Part shown: one piece after another, positions 33,699 to 42,296 of the stretch | Layout: each line of letters opens with the position of its first letter | How positions within the stretch are numbered: the stretch's first letter is position 1 | From: Corynebacterium renale | Lineage (GTDB): Bacteria > Actinomycetota > Actinomycetes > Mycobacteriales > Mycobacteriaceae | Length of the DNA stretch: 64,000 nt | Reading direction: 5' to 3' | Assembly: GCF_002563965.1 (NCBI RefSeq) | Contig: NZ_PDJF01000001.1 | Coordinates: forward strand, 1,240,001 to 1,304,000 | Notes under the pieces: model-generated | Databases searched by the model: none | What the model was told of the DNA's origin: nothing | Seen by the model: the letters and a program-made list of their open reading frames with translations, nothing else | Program-made: the position numbers and the translations under genes

Positions 33699-36173
33699 TT
33701 ATGCCTTCTCTACCTGCACGAGCACGGTGTGCTGCGCGTTGCCTTTGCCCAATGGGGATGGGTTCCAGCTGGTAAGAGTGTTCACGGATGCGCCTTCGTC
33801 GACGCCTTGCTTGTTCGGATCGAACCAGGAGCCCTGCGGCACTGAAATCACACCGGGTGCGATACGCGGAGTGACGCGTGCGATGGAGCGGATGCGACCA
33901 CGGTCGTTGAACGCGTAGACCAGGTCATCGTTTTCGATGCCGCGGTCCTTCGCGTCGAGGACGTTGATCCACAGGACCTGTGGGTGCGCGTCGTCGCGGA
34001 GCCAGTCCACGTTGCCGTAACTGGAGTGGGTACGGCCTTTAGTGTGGTGGCCGATGCACTGCAGCGGGTAGTCCGAGTTCTTGGCTGCTTCTTCGGCGCC
34101 TTCCCAGGTGGCCACGTATTCGGGCAGGGCGGTGATGCGGTTGCCGGGCAGAGATTCGTCGAATTCCCACTTTTCGTTGAGATCGTGGAGTTGCTGCGAA
34201 TAGATTTCGATTTTGCCGGACGGAGTCTCGAGCGGGTTGGCTTCGGGATCCTCACGGAATTCCTTCAGTGGGATAACCGATTCGCCGGTGCGCTTGAAAA
34301 TTCCTTTTTCCTTGAAGTCTTCGTAGGACGGCAACTCCGGAATATCCTTGCGGGACTGGTCGAGGGTTTCTTTAATCCACTCCTGCTGTGTTTTCCCGCC
34401 GGTAAACTTGTCGCGAATACCAAATCGTTCTGCCAGGTCAGAGACCACGTCGTAGATGGGGCGGCAGTTGTACAGTGGGGTGACCGCTTGGGAAGCGAAG
34501 ATACCGTATTCCAGGTTGCCTGCCGAACCCTGCATGATGTAGTCATCCTGTTCGGCTGTCGACGCATCCGGAAGGACGTAGTCGGCGTACCGTGCCGAGG
34601 TGGTCATTTGAATGTCATTGACCACGATGAGTTCCGCCTTGGAGTCGTCGCGAAGCAGCTTCACGGTGCGGTTTAAGTCGCCATGCTGATTCGTCAACGA
34701 GTTACCGCCGTGGCACCACAGCATCTTAATCGGCACGTCGAGCTTGTCTTTGCCCTTGACACCATCGTGGATAGCGGTCATTTCTTCGCCACGTTCCACA
34801 GCGTCAGTCCAACCAAAGACAGGGATGGAGGTCTCGATGGGGTTGGTGTATTCGGTATTGAACGGGTAGGTCATAGGCAAGCTTGCCGACGCCTCCCGGG
34901 CACCTGTGCCACCGCCGGGAATACCAATCTGGCCGATGACCGCAGCCAACATGAAGATCGCGCGCGCCTGATTCTCGCCATTGGCATGACGCTGCGGGCC
35001 CCAGCCCTGGGTGATCGCGCATGGTTTTGCGGTTGCGATTTCTCGGGCTAGCTGGCGAATCTTCTGTGCGGAAACACCGGTGATTCGTGCAGCCCACTCC
35101 GGTGTCTTTTCGATGCCATCGGGGCCTTTACCTTCGATGTAGGACCGGTACGAGGAATTCTTCGCTGCTTCCTTGGGGAGAGTATGCTCGTCGAACCCGA
35201 CGGTGTACTTGTCCAAGAATTCCTGGTCGTGCAGGTTTTCTTCGAGCATGACGTGAATCATGCCCGCAATCAGCGCAGCATCGGTGCCGGGGCGCAGTGC
35301 AACCCATTCGTCGCCAAGGCCTACCGCCGTTTCGGAGAATCGTGGGTCGATGATGATGGTCTTGACGCCATAATCTTGTTTGATCTTCTGGGTGACAAAC
35401 GTCTCGCCACCGCCGGACATACGGGTCTCCAGCGGGTTGTTACCAAACATGACCTGCAGCTTGGAATTCTTCACGTCATCGAACGAGTTACTGGACACCC
35501 ATTCGCCATAGTGGAACGGGTAGGAGGACGTAATCTGCGCTGTGGAGTAATCCGCGTAGAAATTCAAGTAGCCGCCGAGCAGGCTCATGAGGCGAGTAAA
35601 CGCTGTGCCATTAGGGGAGTATCCCTGAGCAACGGTGCCGCCGATGGCGCCGGTGCTGTAGGCGATGTAGATAGCCTCGTTGCCGTAAGCGTCCAAGATA
35701 TGCTTCATCTTGTCGGCGATCTCGTCAAGAGCTTGGTCCCACGAGATTTCTTCCCATTCACCGTCACCACGTTTGGTGCCTGGCTTACGCTTCAGGGGAG
35801 TCTTCAACCGGTCCGGGTTGTAGATGCGGTGGCGGATGGAACGCCCACGGACACAAGCGCGAATCTGCTGGCTGCCGATTTCATTATCACCAGTCTGCTC
35901 AGGCAAGACGCGAATGATTTGTCCGTCGCGGACCTGCAGGAGAACTGGGCAGCGTGAGCCACAATTGACGTTGCAGGCGGACATGACAAATTTGTCGTCC
36001 TTGGGGTCTGGTGTTTCTCCTTCGGCACGTGCGCTAGGCATTCCGAGGAACTGGGTTCCGGCTCCCACGAGGGCTGTCGTCGCACCGGCGGCGGCGCTCC
36101 ATTGCAGGAATGTGCGTCGCTTCAGGCCAGCGCTAGCAGCGTTTTGGGGTGCGGAGGAAGTTGTCGTGTTCAT
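33699..36173 (-). CDS. dmsA: DMSO/S-N-oxide reductase catalytic subunit DmsA (Tat-exported molybdoenzyme)
   Basis: An 824-residue molybdopterin oxidoreductase. A Tat signal with KRRTFLQW (Arg19-Arg20) is followed by a hydrophobic stretch and a likely cleavage after SARA (Ala50). Cys67, Cys71, Cys75 and Cys107 form a 4Fe-4S site. Ser210 in YADYS sits where DmsA-type enzymes place the molybdenum ligand, so DMSO, TMAO or a related S/N-oxide is the expected acceptor. It heads dmsABC-torD; GGAG 5 nt before ATG 36173 is the ribosome site. An inverted repeat lies 30 bp upstream. Confidence 0.92.
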   Translation of the reverse strand: MNTTTSSAPQNAASAGLKRRTFLQWSAAAGATTALVGAGTQFLGMPSARAEGETPDPKDDKFVMSACNVNCGSRCPVLLQVRDGQIIRVLPEQTGDNEIGSQQIRACVRGRSIRHRIYNPDRLKTPLKRKPGTKRGDGEWEEISWDQALDEIADKMKHILDAYGNEAIYIAYSTGAIGGTVAQGYSPNGTAFTRLMSLLGGYLNFYADYSTAQITSSYPFHYGEWVSSNSFDDVKNSKLQVMFGNNPLETRMSGGGETFVTQKIKQDYGVKTIIIDPRFSETAVGLGDEWVALRPGTDAALIAGMIHVMLEENLHDQEFLDKYTVGFDEHTLPKEAAKNSSYRSYIEGKGPDGIEKTPEWAARITGVSAQKIRQLAREIATAKPCAITQGWGPQRHANGENQARAIFMLAAVIGQIGIPGGGTGAREASASLPMTYPFNTEYTNPIETSIPVFGWTDAVERGEEMTAIHDGVKGKDKLDVPIKMLWCHGGNSLTNQHGDLNRTVKLLRDDSKAELIVVNDIQMTTSARYADYVLPDASTAEQDDYIMQGSAGNLEYGIFASQAVTPLYNCRPIYDVVSDLAERFGIRDKFTGGKTQQEWIKETLDQSRKDIPELPSYEDFKEKGIFKRTGESVIPLKEFREDPEANPLETPSGKIEIYSQQLHDLNEKWEFDESLPGNRITALPEYVATWEGAEEAAKNSDYPLQCIGHHTKGRTHSSYGNVDWLRDDAHPQVLWINVLDAKDRGIENDDLVYAFNDRGRIRSIARVTPRIAPGVISVPQGSWFDPNKQGVDEGASVNTLTSWNPSPLGKGNAQHTVLVQVEKA

Positions 36174-36201
36174 CTATACTCCGACCTCTCGGTCCATCTG
36201 G

Positions 36202-36221
36202 GGGTGAAACGGGCATCACCC
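36202..36221. promoter_or_regulatory. Candidate operator upstream of dmsA
   Basis: GGGTGA and TCACCC form a 6-bp inverted repeat with an 8-bp spacer, 29 bp before the dmsA start. The half sites resemble CRP/GlxR half sites (GTGA/TCAC), but the spacer is 2 bp longer than the GlxR consensus, so the regulator is uncertain. Confidence 0.4.
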
Positions 36222-36411
36222 ACTGATAACACTTAAGGCTATCGGAGTTATAGGAAGTAAGACAAGCGTACTGACCTGCGGAAATAGGTAAGGTATGCCT
36301 TTCTTATTATATTTCGTTAGGGGTGGGGCGGGGGCTGGGTGGTGCTGAGTTTGAATGGTGTGCGGGTTGAGGGGCCACAGCCTCGCCGCACCCCGCCGAG
36401 TGGGGAAACGC

Positions 36412-36441
36412 AAAACCCCCGCCGAGAAAACCCGGCGGGGG
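36412..36441 (-). terminator. Terminator of tRNA-Lys
   Basis: A 9-bp GC stem CCCCCGCCG/CGGCGGGGG followed by TTTT when read on the minus strand, directly after the tRNA. Confidence 0.85.
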
Positions 36442-36446
36442 TGATA

Positions 36447-36522
36447 TGGTGCGCCATCAGGGGATCGAACCCCGGACCCACTGATTAAGAGTCAGTTGCT
36501 CTACCATCTGAGCTAATGGCGC
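36447..36522 (-). tRNA. tRNA-Lys (anticodon CTT)
   Basis: On the minus strand acceptor arms GCGCCAT (from 36522) and ATGGCGC pair, the anticodon stem ACTGA/TCAGT encloses CTCTTAA (anticodon CTT), and the T-arm GGTTCGATCCC is standard. CCA is encoded at the 3' end (36449-36447). Confidence 0.95.
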
Positions 36523-36855
36523 TTGCTGCTTTCTGAAGCGCTAGGCGCTCGCTGCAACGATGAATACTTTACAACTAAGCCTTGTTGTTGCAAAATCGGC
36601 AGGTCATTGCACTATTTTGCAGTGTGAGAACGTAGGTTGGTTGGCCGCCTGAGGCGTGCGCGTCGTGACGGTTGAGATTTAGCTGGGGTTGTCGCTGAAT
36701 CATCTGGGGTGCTGTGGCGGGAATGGGGATGAGGTCAATCGTGTTGTGAAGGTATAACGAATTGGTTACGAAGTTGTGGACACGCTAACAAGGCCGGCAC
36801 AGCCTGCGATTGACTAACTAGTGTGGACAAAAGTTGTTCGTAGATGAGGTGAAGG
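36523..36855. other. 333-bp intergenic region between tRNA-Lys and the L,D-transpeptidase gene
   Basis: The left end holds the tRNA-Lys promoter (see next entry). The rest has no ORF with coding character. Possible -10 hexamers for the transpeptidase gene are TATAAC near 36753 and TAGTGT near 36821, neither with a clear -35. GAGGTGAAGG directly before ATG 36856 is its ribosome site, so this gene is leadered. Confidence 0.5.
36566..36593 (-). promoter_or_regulatory. tRNA-Lys promoter
   Basis: On the minus strand TTGCAA (36593-36588) and TAAAGT (36571-36566) are separated by 16 bp, a good -35/-10 pair 40-odd bases before the mature tRNA. Confidence 0.6.
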
Positions 36856-38067
36856 ATGCGGAATAAGGCTCGCCACAACTCAACGGGGCGCACGTTTGTG
36901 CGTGGCTGGCGCTCGGCGGTGGCTGCTCTTGCGGTGGTCATCGTTGCTGGTTTAGGCGCGACGGCGTGCACTATTGACATGTCGACTGCCCGGGAAACGG
37001 AAGCTGCCCAGGAGACTCCTGAACCTAAGCCGGCACCTGAGGTGTCGGTGCGTAATAATGCCACCGGTGTTAATCCAAAGGATCCCGTGACTGTGCGCAC
37101 TCAAGACGTGGCCTTACGCGATGTCACCATGGTGAATGAAGAAGGCTACAAGGTGGAGTCGGAGTTGTCCTCCGACAAGAAATCGTGGACGTCCGCTGAA
37201 ACCCTGGGGTATAACCGCACCTACACCGTGACCGCGACGGATGAGAACGGCACGACGACGAAGGCCACTTTTAACACTATTGCCCCTACTGCGCAGATGG
37301 GTGTTGCGCTAAGCCCGCTGGAGGGCATCACGGTGGGGGTGGCCCAGACGATTGGTTTCCGTTTCGGCGACATTGTGCAGGATCGCAAAGCTGCTGAAGC
37401 TGCGCTGACGGTTAAGACTGAACCTGCCGTGGAGGGCGCCTTCTACTGGCTGAGCCCTTACGAGGTGCGGTGGCGTCCAGCCGAATTTTGGCAGCCCGGA
37501 ACTAAGGTGAGCGTTAAGGCTGATATTTACGGTAAGGACTTGGGCAATGGTGTCTACGGTTCCTCTGATAACGCGACATCGTTCACCATCGGTGACGATG
37601 TGCGCACGATCATTGATGACGCCACCAAAACCATGACCGTCAAGCGTGGCGACGAAGTTTTGCGCACCATCCCGGTGTCATTGGGCCGCGATGTGGAACG
37701 CTGGGCCACTCCGAATGGCTACTACATCATCGGCGATAAGTACGATTCCCTTATCATGGACTCTTCCACGTTTGGGTATTCCATTGCGGAGGGTGGTTAC
37801 CGCACTGAGGTTGATTACGCCACCCAAATGTCTTATTCGGGAATCTATGTCCATGCTGCGCCTTGGTCAGTGGCACAGCAGGGGAATACTAATACTTCCC
37901 ATGGTTGCGTGAACGTGACGACGGAAGCCGCCCAGTGGTTCCAGAATACCGTCAAGCGGGGCGATCCGGTGCTGGTGCAGAACACTGTCGGCGGGGTCTT
38001 GAACGGGGCGGATGGTCTCGGCGACTGGAACATCGACTGGGAGACCTGGAAGGCTGGCAACGCTTAA
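36856..38067 (+). CDS. L,D-transpeptidase (YkuD domain) lipoprotein with Ig-like domains
   Basis: A 403-residue exported cell-wall enzyme. A basic N-terminus and hydrophobic stretch end in a lipobox-like ATAC (about residues 35-38). Two beta-rich Ig-like regions follow (about 60-245), then a YkuD domain whose catalytic motif is HAAPWS...TSHGCVNV with the nucleophile cysteine in SHGC. It makes 3-3 peptidoglycan cross-links, as mycobacterial LdtMt2-type proteins do. A C-terminal [10 protein letters not shown] segment matches that group. It stands alone, with its own promoter region. Confidence 0.92.
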   Translation: MRNKARHNSTGRTFVRGWRSAVAALAVVIVAGLGATACTIDMSTARETEAAQETPEPKPAPEVSVRNNATGVNPKDPVTVRTQDVALRDVTMVNEEGYKVESELSSDKKSWTSAETLGYNRTYTVTATDENGTTTKATFNTIAPTAQMGVALSPLEGITVGVAQTIGFRFGDIVQDRKAAEAALTVKTEPAVEGAFYWLSPYEVRWRPAEFWQPGTKVSVKADIYGKDLGNGVYGSSDNATSFTIGDDVRTIIDDATKTMTVKRGDEVLRTIPVSLGRDVERWATPNGYYIIGDKYDSLIMDSSTFGYSIAEGGYRTEVDYATQMSYSGIYVHAAPWSVAQQGNTNTSHGCVNVTTEAAQWFQNTVKRGDPVLVQNTVGGVLNGADGLGDWNIDWETWKAGNA

Positions 38068-38304
38068 GCGCTTCTCGACGTCCTTCCGGTCCCTTTCCTT
38101 AAACGAGGTAAGGGGCCGTTTCCTATGCTTAGCTCAACTTTTCCTCGCGTGAAAAGTCTAGGCAACAGGTGTAAGTTCTGCTACGGTAAGCAGTACATGT
38201 GCGCGTTGGTTGCACGAGGGGCGTTGGGGGAACCGAATTAGGGGGATTCCACGTCGAATAACTATGGGGAAAGTCCCCGTTCTTTGATCGCGTGGGAGGG
38301 AAGC

Positions 38305-38958
38305 GTGAAAACACTACGTGTATGCGTGGCCGCAATCGTGGCTGCGTTGTCTGTGGGCTTAACTGGGTGTTCTCCTGGTGGTTCGGAAGGTGGAACCGAT
38401 GAGGCGCAGGCAGCGGTCAGTGTGTCTCCGGTAGCCGGTGCCGGGAAAGGCGAGAAGAAATCGCCAGATTTCTTGAAAGAACCACTCGTTGTGGGGGAAT
38501 ATCCTGCCCTGGACTTTTCGTTAGATGTCCCAGTGGTATGCAAGGAAATTCCCGTGCAGTTCTTGGAAGAGGTGTTGGATTCTCGTTTGAGCCTTGATAT
38601 GTCTGACAAAGGCGGCTTTGCCAATGCCTCTGTCTGCAGTTTTAGGGATAAGGGCCCGAAAGAGAATTTGCCAGCCTATAGGTATTACGTGGCGATGGAT
38701 ATGGCACCCAAAGAGTCGGTGACAAAAGAGGGCGAAGTCCTACACGATAGCGTTTCCGCAAAGTATCCGGCTATGTACGCTCATTATTTCGAAGAATCAA
38801 GTCAAGCCTGTACAGCGTCTATACCAACTACGCGCGGCGCTTTACGCCTAAGTTACGAGCCGAGCTTGGGTGAAATGCAGTGGCCTCCGCAGCCGAAAAA
38901 ATACTGTCCGCGCGCGGTTAGCACCCTTGAAAAATTGATTTCCGAATTGGGGGGATAA
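38305..38958 (+). CDS. DUF3558-like lipoprotein
   Basis: A 217-residue lipoprotein: signal peptide ending in LTGC (about residue 22), a Gly/Ser/Glu linker, and a mature domain with paired cysteines (VVCKEIP, SVCSFRD, SQACTAS, KYCPRA) resembling DUF3558. Start GTG 38305 has GGAGG 5 nt upstream; TTG 38284 is rejected. Its TAA stop overlaps the ATG of the next gene by one base, so the two proteins are probably made together. DUF3558 lipoproteins have no known function; assignment to the family is by eye. Confidence 0.7.
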   Translation: MKTLRVCVAAIVAALSVGLTGCSPGGSEGGTDEAQAAVSVSPVAGAGKGEKKSPDFLKEPLVVGEYPALDFSLDVPVVCKEIPVQFLEEVLDSRLSLDMSDKGGFANASVCSFRDKGPKENLPAYRYYVAMDMAPKESVTKEGEVLHDSVSAKYPAMYAHYFEESSQACTASIPTTRGALRLSYEPSLGEMQWPPQPKKYCPRAVSTLEKLISELGG

Positions 38959-40691
38959 TGAATTTTGAAGTAGATCAGCAATTTGTGGCTGATACGGTCC
39001 AGAGGCTCAATGCCACGAGCGAAGATCTGGACGGCAATGTTTATTCGACGCGAGGAAATGGTCTTGCTCGATTTTCACGGGTGTCTGGTCTTGACCACTA
39101 TGGGCGAGTCCATAGTGACGTATTGGAGAAGCACCAATCATCTGCTCGAGGTCTCTTGGAGAAGTTCAGTGCCTACGTTAACTGGGTTTCGCAAACGCTC
39201 GGACGGAATACCCAGGTTGCGTTCCTGCAGGAAAACCTGTTTAAAGCTGTCCTTGGACACGCGGACGTTGGCTTTGACGCTAATGCTGAAGCCATCTCCT
39301 TTGAGAAGGCGCCACCTATTACCGCGCATCCTTTCGGGATAACACCAGCGGTGATTATTCCGCCGTTATCTTTCGGTGAGCTCGAGCAACAATTCTTAAC
39401 CACGGATACGGCAGCAATGACCTCTGGCCAACAATCCTGGGAAGAAATCAACGCCGGTATGGCTGATCTTGCAGCTAGGTTCACCCAGCTTGCTGGAGAT
39501 GTCAACACTGTCAACACCGGCCCACAATTTGACCGTGCGTCAGAAACCCTGGCTGATGTGGCAAAACTTGCTCATAACTTCAGTCTCAATGGTGCGGGTG
39601 TGCGCAGTGGGCTTGTCGGTATGCAGGCAGCACACGGGTGGGGTAGCCAATACGTTCGGGCAGCACATGCAGCGTTAGCACTTATCCCGGTTCCTGCTGA
39701 GCGTATTGCTGCTGAACAAGCATTGCTCCAGGCGTGGCCGCCGTTGTGGTCGGTATTTGCTGAGTTTTCCCGCCCACCGGTTGAGACTCTTATTGGTGCC
39801 CCAACGCAGAACAACGGAAACGGTGGAGTTGCTGAGGCGAAGACTGATGCTGTGGCTGTGAATTCTTTCCGTGAGGCTTTAGCTGCGATGACTCCGACGA
39901 GTCAGGCAGAAATTGAGCATGTTATGCGTGCTGCACCGGAATCGGCACAGTTCTTGCGCGCGGCTGCGGAGCCGCCTCGTATCACTGGTGGTGGGGCCTT
40001 AACGGAGATCGCGTCGCTTGCACCAGCAGCGCAGTCCGCGGCGGTGCCGTCATTAGGTGGAATGACACCGGGTATTCCGGGGAGCTTGGGTCCTGTGTCC
40101 GGGACGTCGCCAAGTACGGCTGCGAATGTGGGTTCTTTACCTGGTTCTGGTGTCCTGGGAAACGGTGGCATGGGAGCGGCCGGAATCGGAGGAATCGGTC
40201 AGGGCGGGACGCTGCGTGGCAACGTTGGCCCGGGAACCAGCAGGATCGGTAGTTTGGGCCACGCCGGCGCTCTTCGAGGTAATGCGACGTCGGGGGCTGC
40301 TGGAGTAAGTGGGTTGCACGGCGCAACAGGCGCCGGTGGTGTTGGTTCCCCGCGTTCAGGGTTTGGTGGCACCGGTTTTGGTGGGGCTGCTGCCGGTAGT
40401 CATGCCGGTGCTCTTGGTCGTGGATTAGGTGTAAGCATGACAGGCCCCGGCACACCCGGCGGAGGCGCCGGTACATCTGGTTTCGGTTCCGCTTCAGCAT
40501 CCCAGGGTTCCGCCTCTCAGGGGGTGCGTGGTGGCCACCCGATGATGGCTGGTGGTGCACCGATGGGAGCTGGTGGTTCTCGGGAGAAGAAGCAGATGAA
40601 AGCGGTGACAAGTGTCGTCGAGAGGCAAGGCAATCTGAAGGCTTTGTTGGGTGATGGTGATCCCGTGGTCCCGCGTCTTATTGGACGCTAA
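38958..40691 (+). CDS. PPE/WXG-like helical protein with Gly-rich repeat region
   Basis: A 577-residue protein without signal peptide. Residues 1-100 and about 135-290 are helical and alanine-rich, like WXG100/PPE-type proteins. Residues about 340-540 are Gly/Ser/Ala-rich and repetitive (GGMG, GIGG, GFGGTGFGG). The last 30 residues become ordered again, with ERQGNLKALLGDGDPVVPRL close to the end, a tail I associate with actinobacterial PPE-like proteins (memory only). It may be a type VII substrate or surface protein, but no secretion genes are near. It is coupled to the DUF3558-like lipoprotein gene. Confidence 0.65.
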   Translation: MNFEVDQQFVADTVQRLNATSEDLDGNVYSTRGNGLARFSRVSGLDHYGRVHSDVLEKHQSSARGLLEKFSAYVNWVSQTLGRNTQVAFLQENLFKAVLGHADVGFDANAEAISFEKAPPITAHPFGITPAVIIPPLSFGELEQQFLTTDTAAMTSGQQSWEEINAGMADLAARFTQLAGDVNTVNTGPQFDRASETLADVAKLAHNFSLNGAGVRSGLVGMQAAHGWGSQYVRAAHAALALIPVPAERIAAEQALLQAWPPLWSVFAEFSRPPVETLIGAPTQNNGNGGVAEAKTDAVAVNSFREALAAMTPTSQAEIEHVMRAAPESAQFLRAAAEPPRITGGGALTEIASLAPAAQSAAVPSLGGMTPGIPGSLGPVSGTSPSTAANVGSLPGSGVLGNGGMGAAGIGGIGQGGTLRGNVGPGTSRIGSLGHAGALRGNATSGAAGVSGLHGATGAGGVGSPRSGFGGTGFGGAAAGSHAGALGRGLGVSMTGPGTPGGGAGTSGFGSASASQGSASQGVRGGHPMMAGGAPMGAGGSREKKQMKAVTSVVERQGNLKALLGDGDPVVPRLIGR

Positions 40692-40701
40692 CGGGAAACA
40701 C

Positions 40702-40739
40702 TGAAGGCCGGTACAACGTGAACGTTGTACCGGCCTTCA
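40702..40739 (+). terminator. Strong hairpin after the PPE-like gene
   Basis: A perfect 17-bp stem (40702-40718 with 40723-40739) and a TGAA tetraloop start 10 nt after the stop codon. The following sequence TCTTTGG is only weakly T-rich. It also overlaps the distal end of the SorC relic on the other strand. Confidence 0.7.
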
Positions 40740-41018
40740 TCTTTGGAGTGACTGATCACACGTTTGGTCTGTCGGGTGTACGATGCGTACGCCGTGCAGA
40801 TTGTAGCGTTGTGTCAGCTGCTAAACGATATGTTCATCAGCCTCTTGCGGTTCATGCACCTCGATGGAGACATACCGGCGAACCTTTGCATGTTGCAAAA
40901 GCTTTGCAATAGTTGGCCTCGCAAAACCTATTTTTGCGTCAACCTTTGTCTGGCTCATCCCAGAACGGTGATAGAGCTTGGTGATAGTCAAGGAATCCCG
41001 ATCACGTGTGTCCGTGTA
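40737..41018 (-). pseudogene. Remnant of a SorC-family transcriptional regulator
   Basis: On the minus strand an open frame without ATG near its start encodes ITKLYHRSGMSQ..., ARPTIAKLLQHAKV and YVSIEVHEP, which matches the N-terminal helix-turn-helix of SorC-type regulators (LYYxxGxSQxxIAxxLxxSRPTVSRLL). After an in-frame TAG (40823-40821) the homology-like sequence goes on (QLTQRYNLHGVRIVHP), resembling the start of the sugar-binding domain, and stops at TGA 40739-40737. A full SorC protein has over 300 residues, so at most the first quarter remains. A start at TTG 40991 or ATG 40958 would give 56 or 45 residues. Confidence 0.6.
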
Positions 41019-41080
41019 CTATACGTTAATACCGAGTGGGAGAGTTCGCGTACCGAAATATTATCAAGTTTGGTCTCGTC

Positions 41081-41539
41081 TTAATTCTCATCAAGCCACG
41101 AAGCCAGTTGGTGGCTGGCCTCGCGTGTCTCGTGGATCACCACGCCTAATTGTGTATCTCGCGCGGAGACAGCCAGCACCAGGTGGTCCAACGGGGGATA
41201 CACAATCGATGAGAGCACGAGTACACCGTCAGGAAGCGCCACTGAGACCACCGCATCCGCCGTACTGTTGGCATCTGCATCGGGGTCTAAAAGCCGCACC
41301 TGCGAGTCCGCGACTCCCAGCATTGACGAATTCAACGCCGCCATCGCCGCCGCATCCTCCGGAGTTGCCAGCCCTAGCGAACAGATGTGTAACCCATCGC
41401 CCGTACCCAGCAGAATCGAATACACTCCGGCATTGTCGGCTCGGATCCGTGATAGGTACGGCATCGTCGCCCGCGCAATCTCATTGGTATCAAAATTCTG
41501 GCCTCGGATCTTCCGATGCCTGGCAGCACGATCACTCAC
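41081..41539 (-). CDS. Roadblock/LC7-domain protein (partner of the GTPase)
   Basis: A 152-residue protein with an alpha/beta Roadblock/LC7 fold: after a basic 25-residue N-terminus, segments such as AGVYSILLGTGDGLHICSLG and DGVLVLSSIVYPPLDHLVLAVSA are typical. In Streptomyces conservons and the myxobacterial MglAB pair, Roadblock proteins regulate a small GTPase. The start is GTG 41539 with GAGGA inside the upstream gene at proper distance; the two genes are 2 nt apart. No membrane segment is seen. Confidence 0.75.
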   Translation of the reverse strand: MSDRAARHRKIRGQNFDTNEIARATMPYLSRIRADNAGVYSILLGTGDGLHICSLGLATPEDAAAMAALNSSMLGVADSQVRLLDPDADANSTADAVVSVALPDGVLVLSSIVYPPLDHLVLAVSARDTQLGVVIHETREASHQLASWLDEN

Positions 41540-41541
41540 GT

Positions 41542-42147
41542 CTATTCCTCGTCTTCCTGCGCGCTCATTGAACGCTCAATCGCCGCACTCGCCACCGTCA
41601 CCACATCCGCGTTGAAACGTGGATCGGCAGTCATCACCGGGACTTGCTCTAAGCCCAACTCAGCCATCGCGGACCGCGCCCGATCGAGCGCGCCTTCTGT
41701 AGCAAAATTGATCGCCACAACCCCCCGCGAGGCTAGCGATTCCACCGCCTGCGCCCAGTAACGCACCTGATTGACCAGCCCCTCATCGCTGTCATCTCCG
41801 TACACCCACAGCACTACACCGGCACTCGGATTAGCCAACATCGACCTGCTCCGCGAAAACCGCTCATGTCCCGGTGAGCCAAACAAACCTACTACCCCGA
41901 ATGGGCTGTCTTCCCACAGCCCAAAGTCGATGCCCACGGTCACCGTCGTCTTCTCCCCATCAGGTACCGACATAGCCGCCTCTGTGTTGATCGGCTCATG
42001 CGTCGCTAGAGTTCGCACCGCCGTCGTCTTACCTATTCCTGGGTCGCCGACGAATAACACCTCATGTGCTGACGGTGACCCAATGAAAGCCGTATCCAAG
42101 CGTTCCCGCAGTCCAGTGTTCCCATCCACGTGACGATGCCGAGTCAC
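41542..42147 (-). CDS. Small Ras-like GTPase of the CvnD/MglA type
   Basis: A 201-residue P-loop protein. G1 motif GDPGIGKTTAV (about 34-44), a G3-like GSPGHERF (about 90-97, where Ras has DxxG) and a hydrophobic VVLWVYGDD strand fit the prokaryotic small-GTPase family in Streptomyces conservons (CvnD). The usual NKxD G4 motif is not clear; NFATEG occupies that place. Start GTG 42147 has GAGGAGG 5 nt upstream. It forms a two-gene operon with the Roadblock gene. Function is inferred as a switch protein. Confidence 0.75.
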   Translation of the reverse strand: MTRHRHVDGNTGLRERLDTAFIGSPSAHEVLFVGDPGIGKTTAVRTLATHEPINTEAAMSVPDGEKTTVTVGIDFGLWEDSPFGVVGLFGSPGHERFSRSRSMLANPSAGVVLWVYGDDSDEGLVNQVRYWAQAVESLASRGVVAINFATEGALDRARSAMAELGLEQVPVMTADPRFNADVVTVASAAIERSMSAQEDEE

Positions 42148-42296
42148 CAGTACCTCCTCACACCAACCAACTTGAACGTTTATACAAAACCTACCTTAGG
42201 AAGTGTAGGAGGAGTATATAAGGGTATTATTGCAATATCCGAGCTATCGCTTGGCTTATTCATAATCGTACGTAAGAAAAGGATAAGGAAGAAGAC

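Noticed and set aside
36283..36301. Possible DtxR iron box far upstream of dmsA (ATAGGTAAGGTATGCCTTT)
   Set aside because: Only about 12 of 19 positions fit the consensus, compared with 15-16 for the boxes before efeU.
40764..41084. A 106-codon plus-strand frame after the PPE-like gene
   Set aside because: No ribosome site, Cys-rich odd composition, and the opposite strand shows SorC-like sequence.
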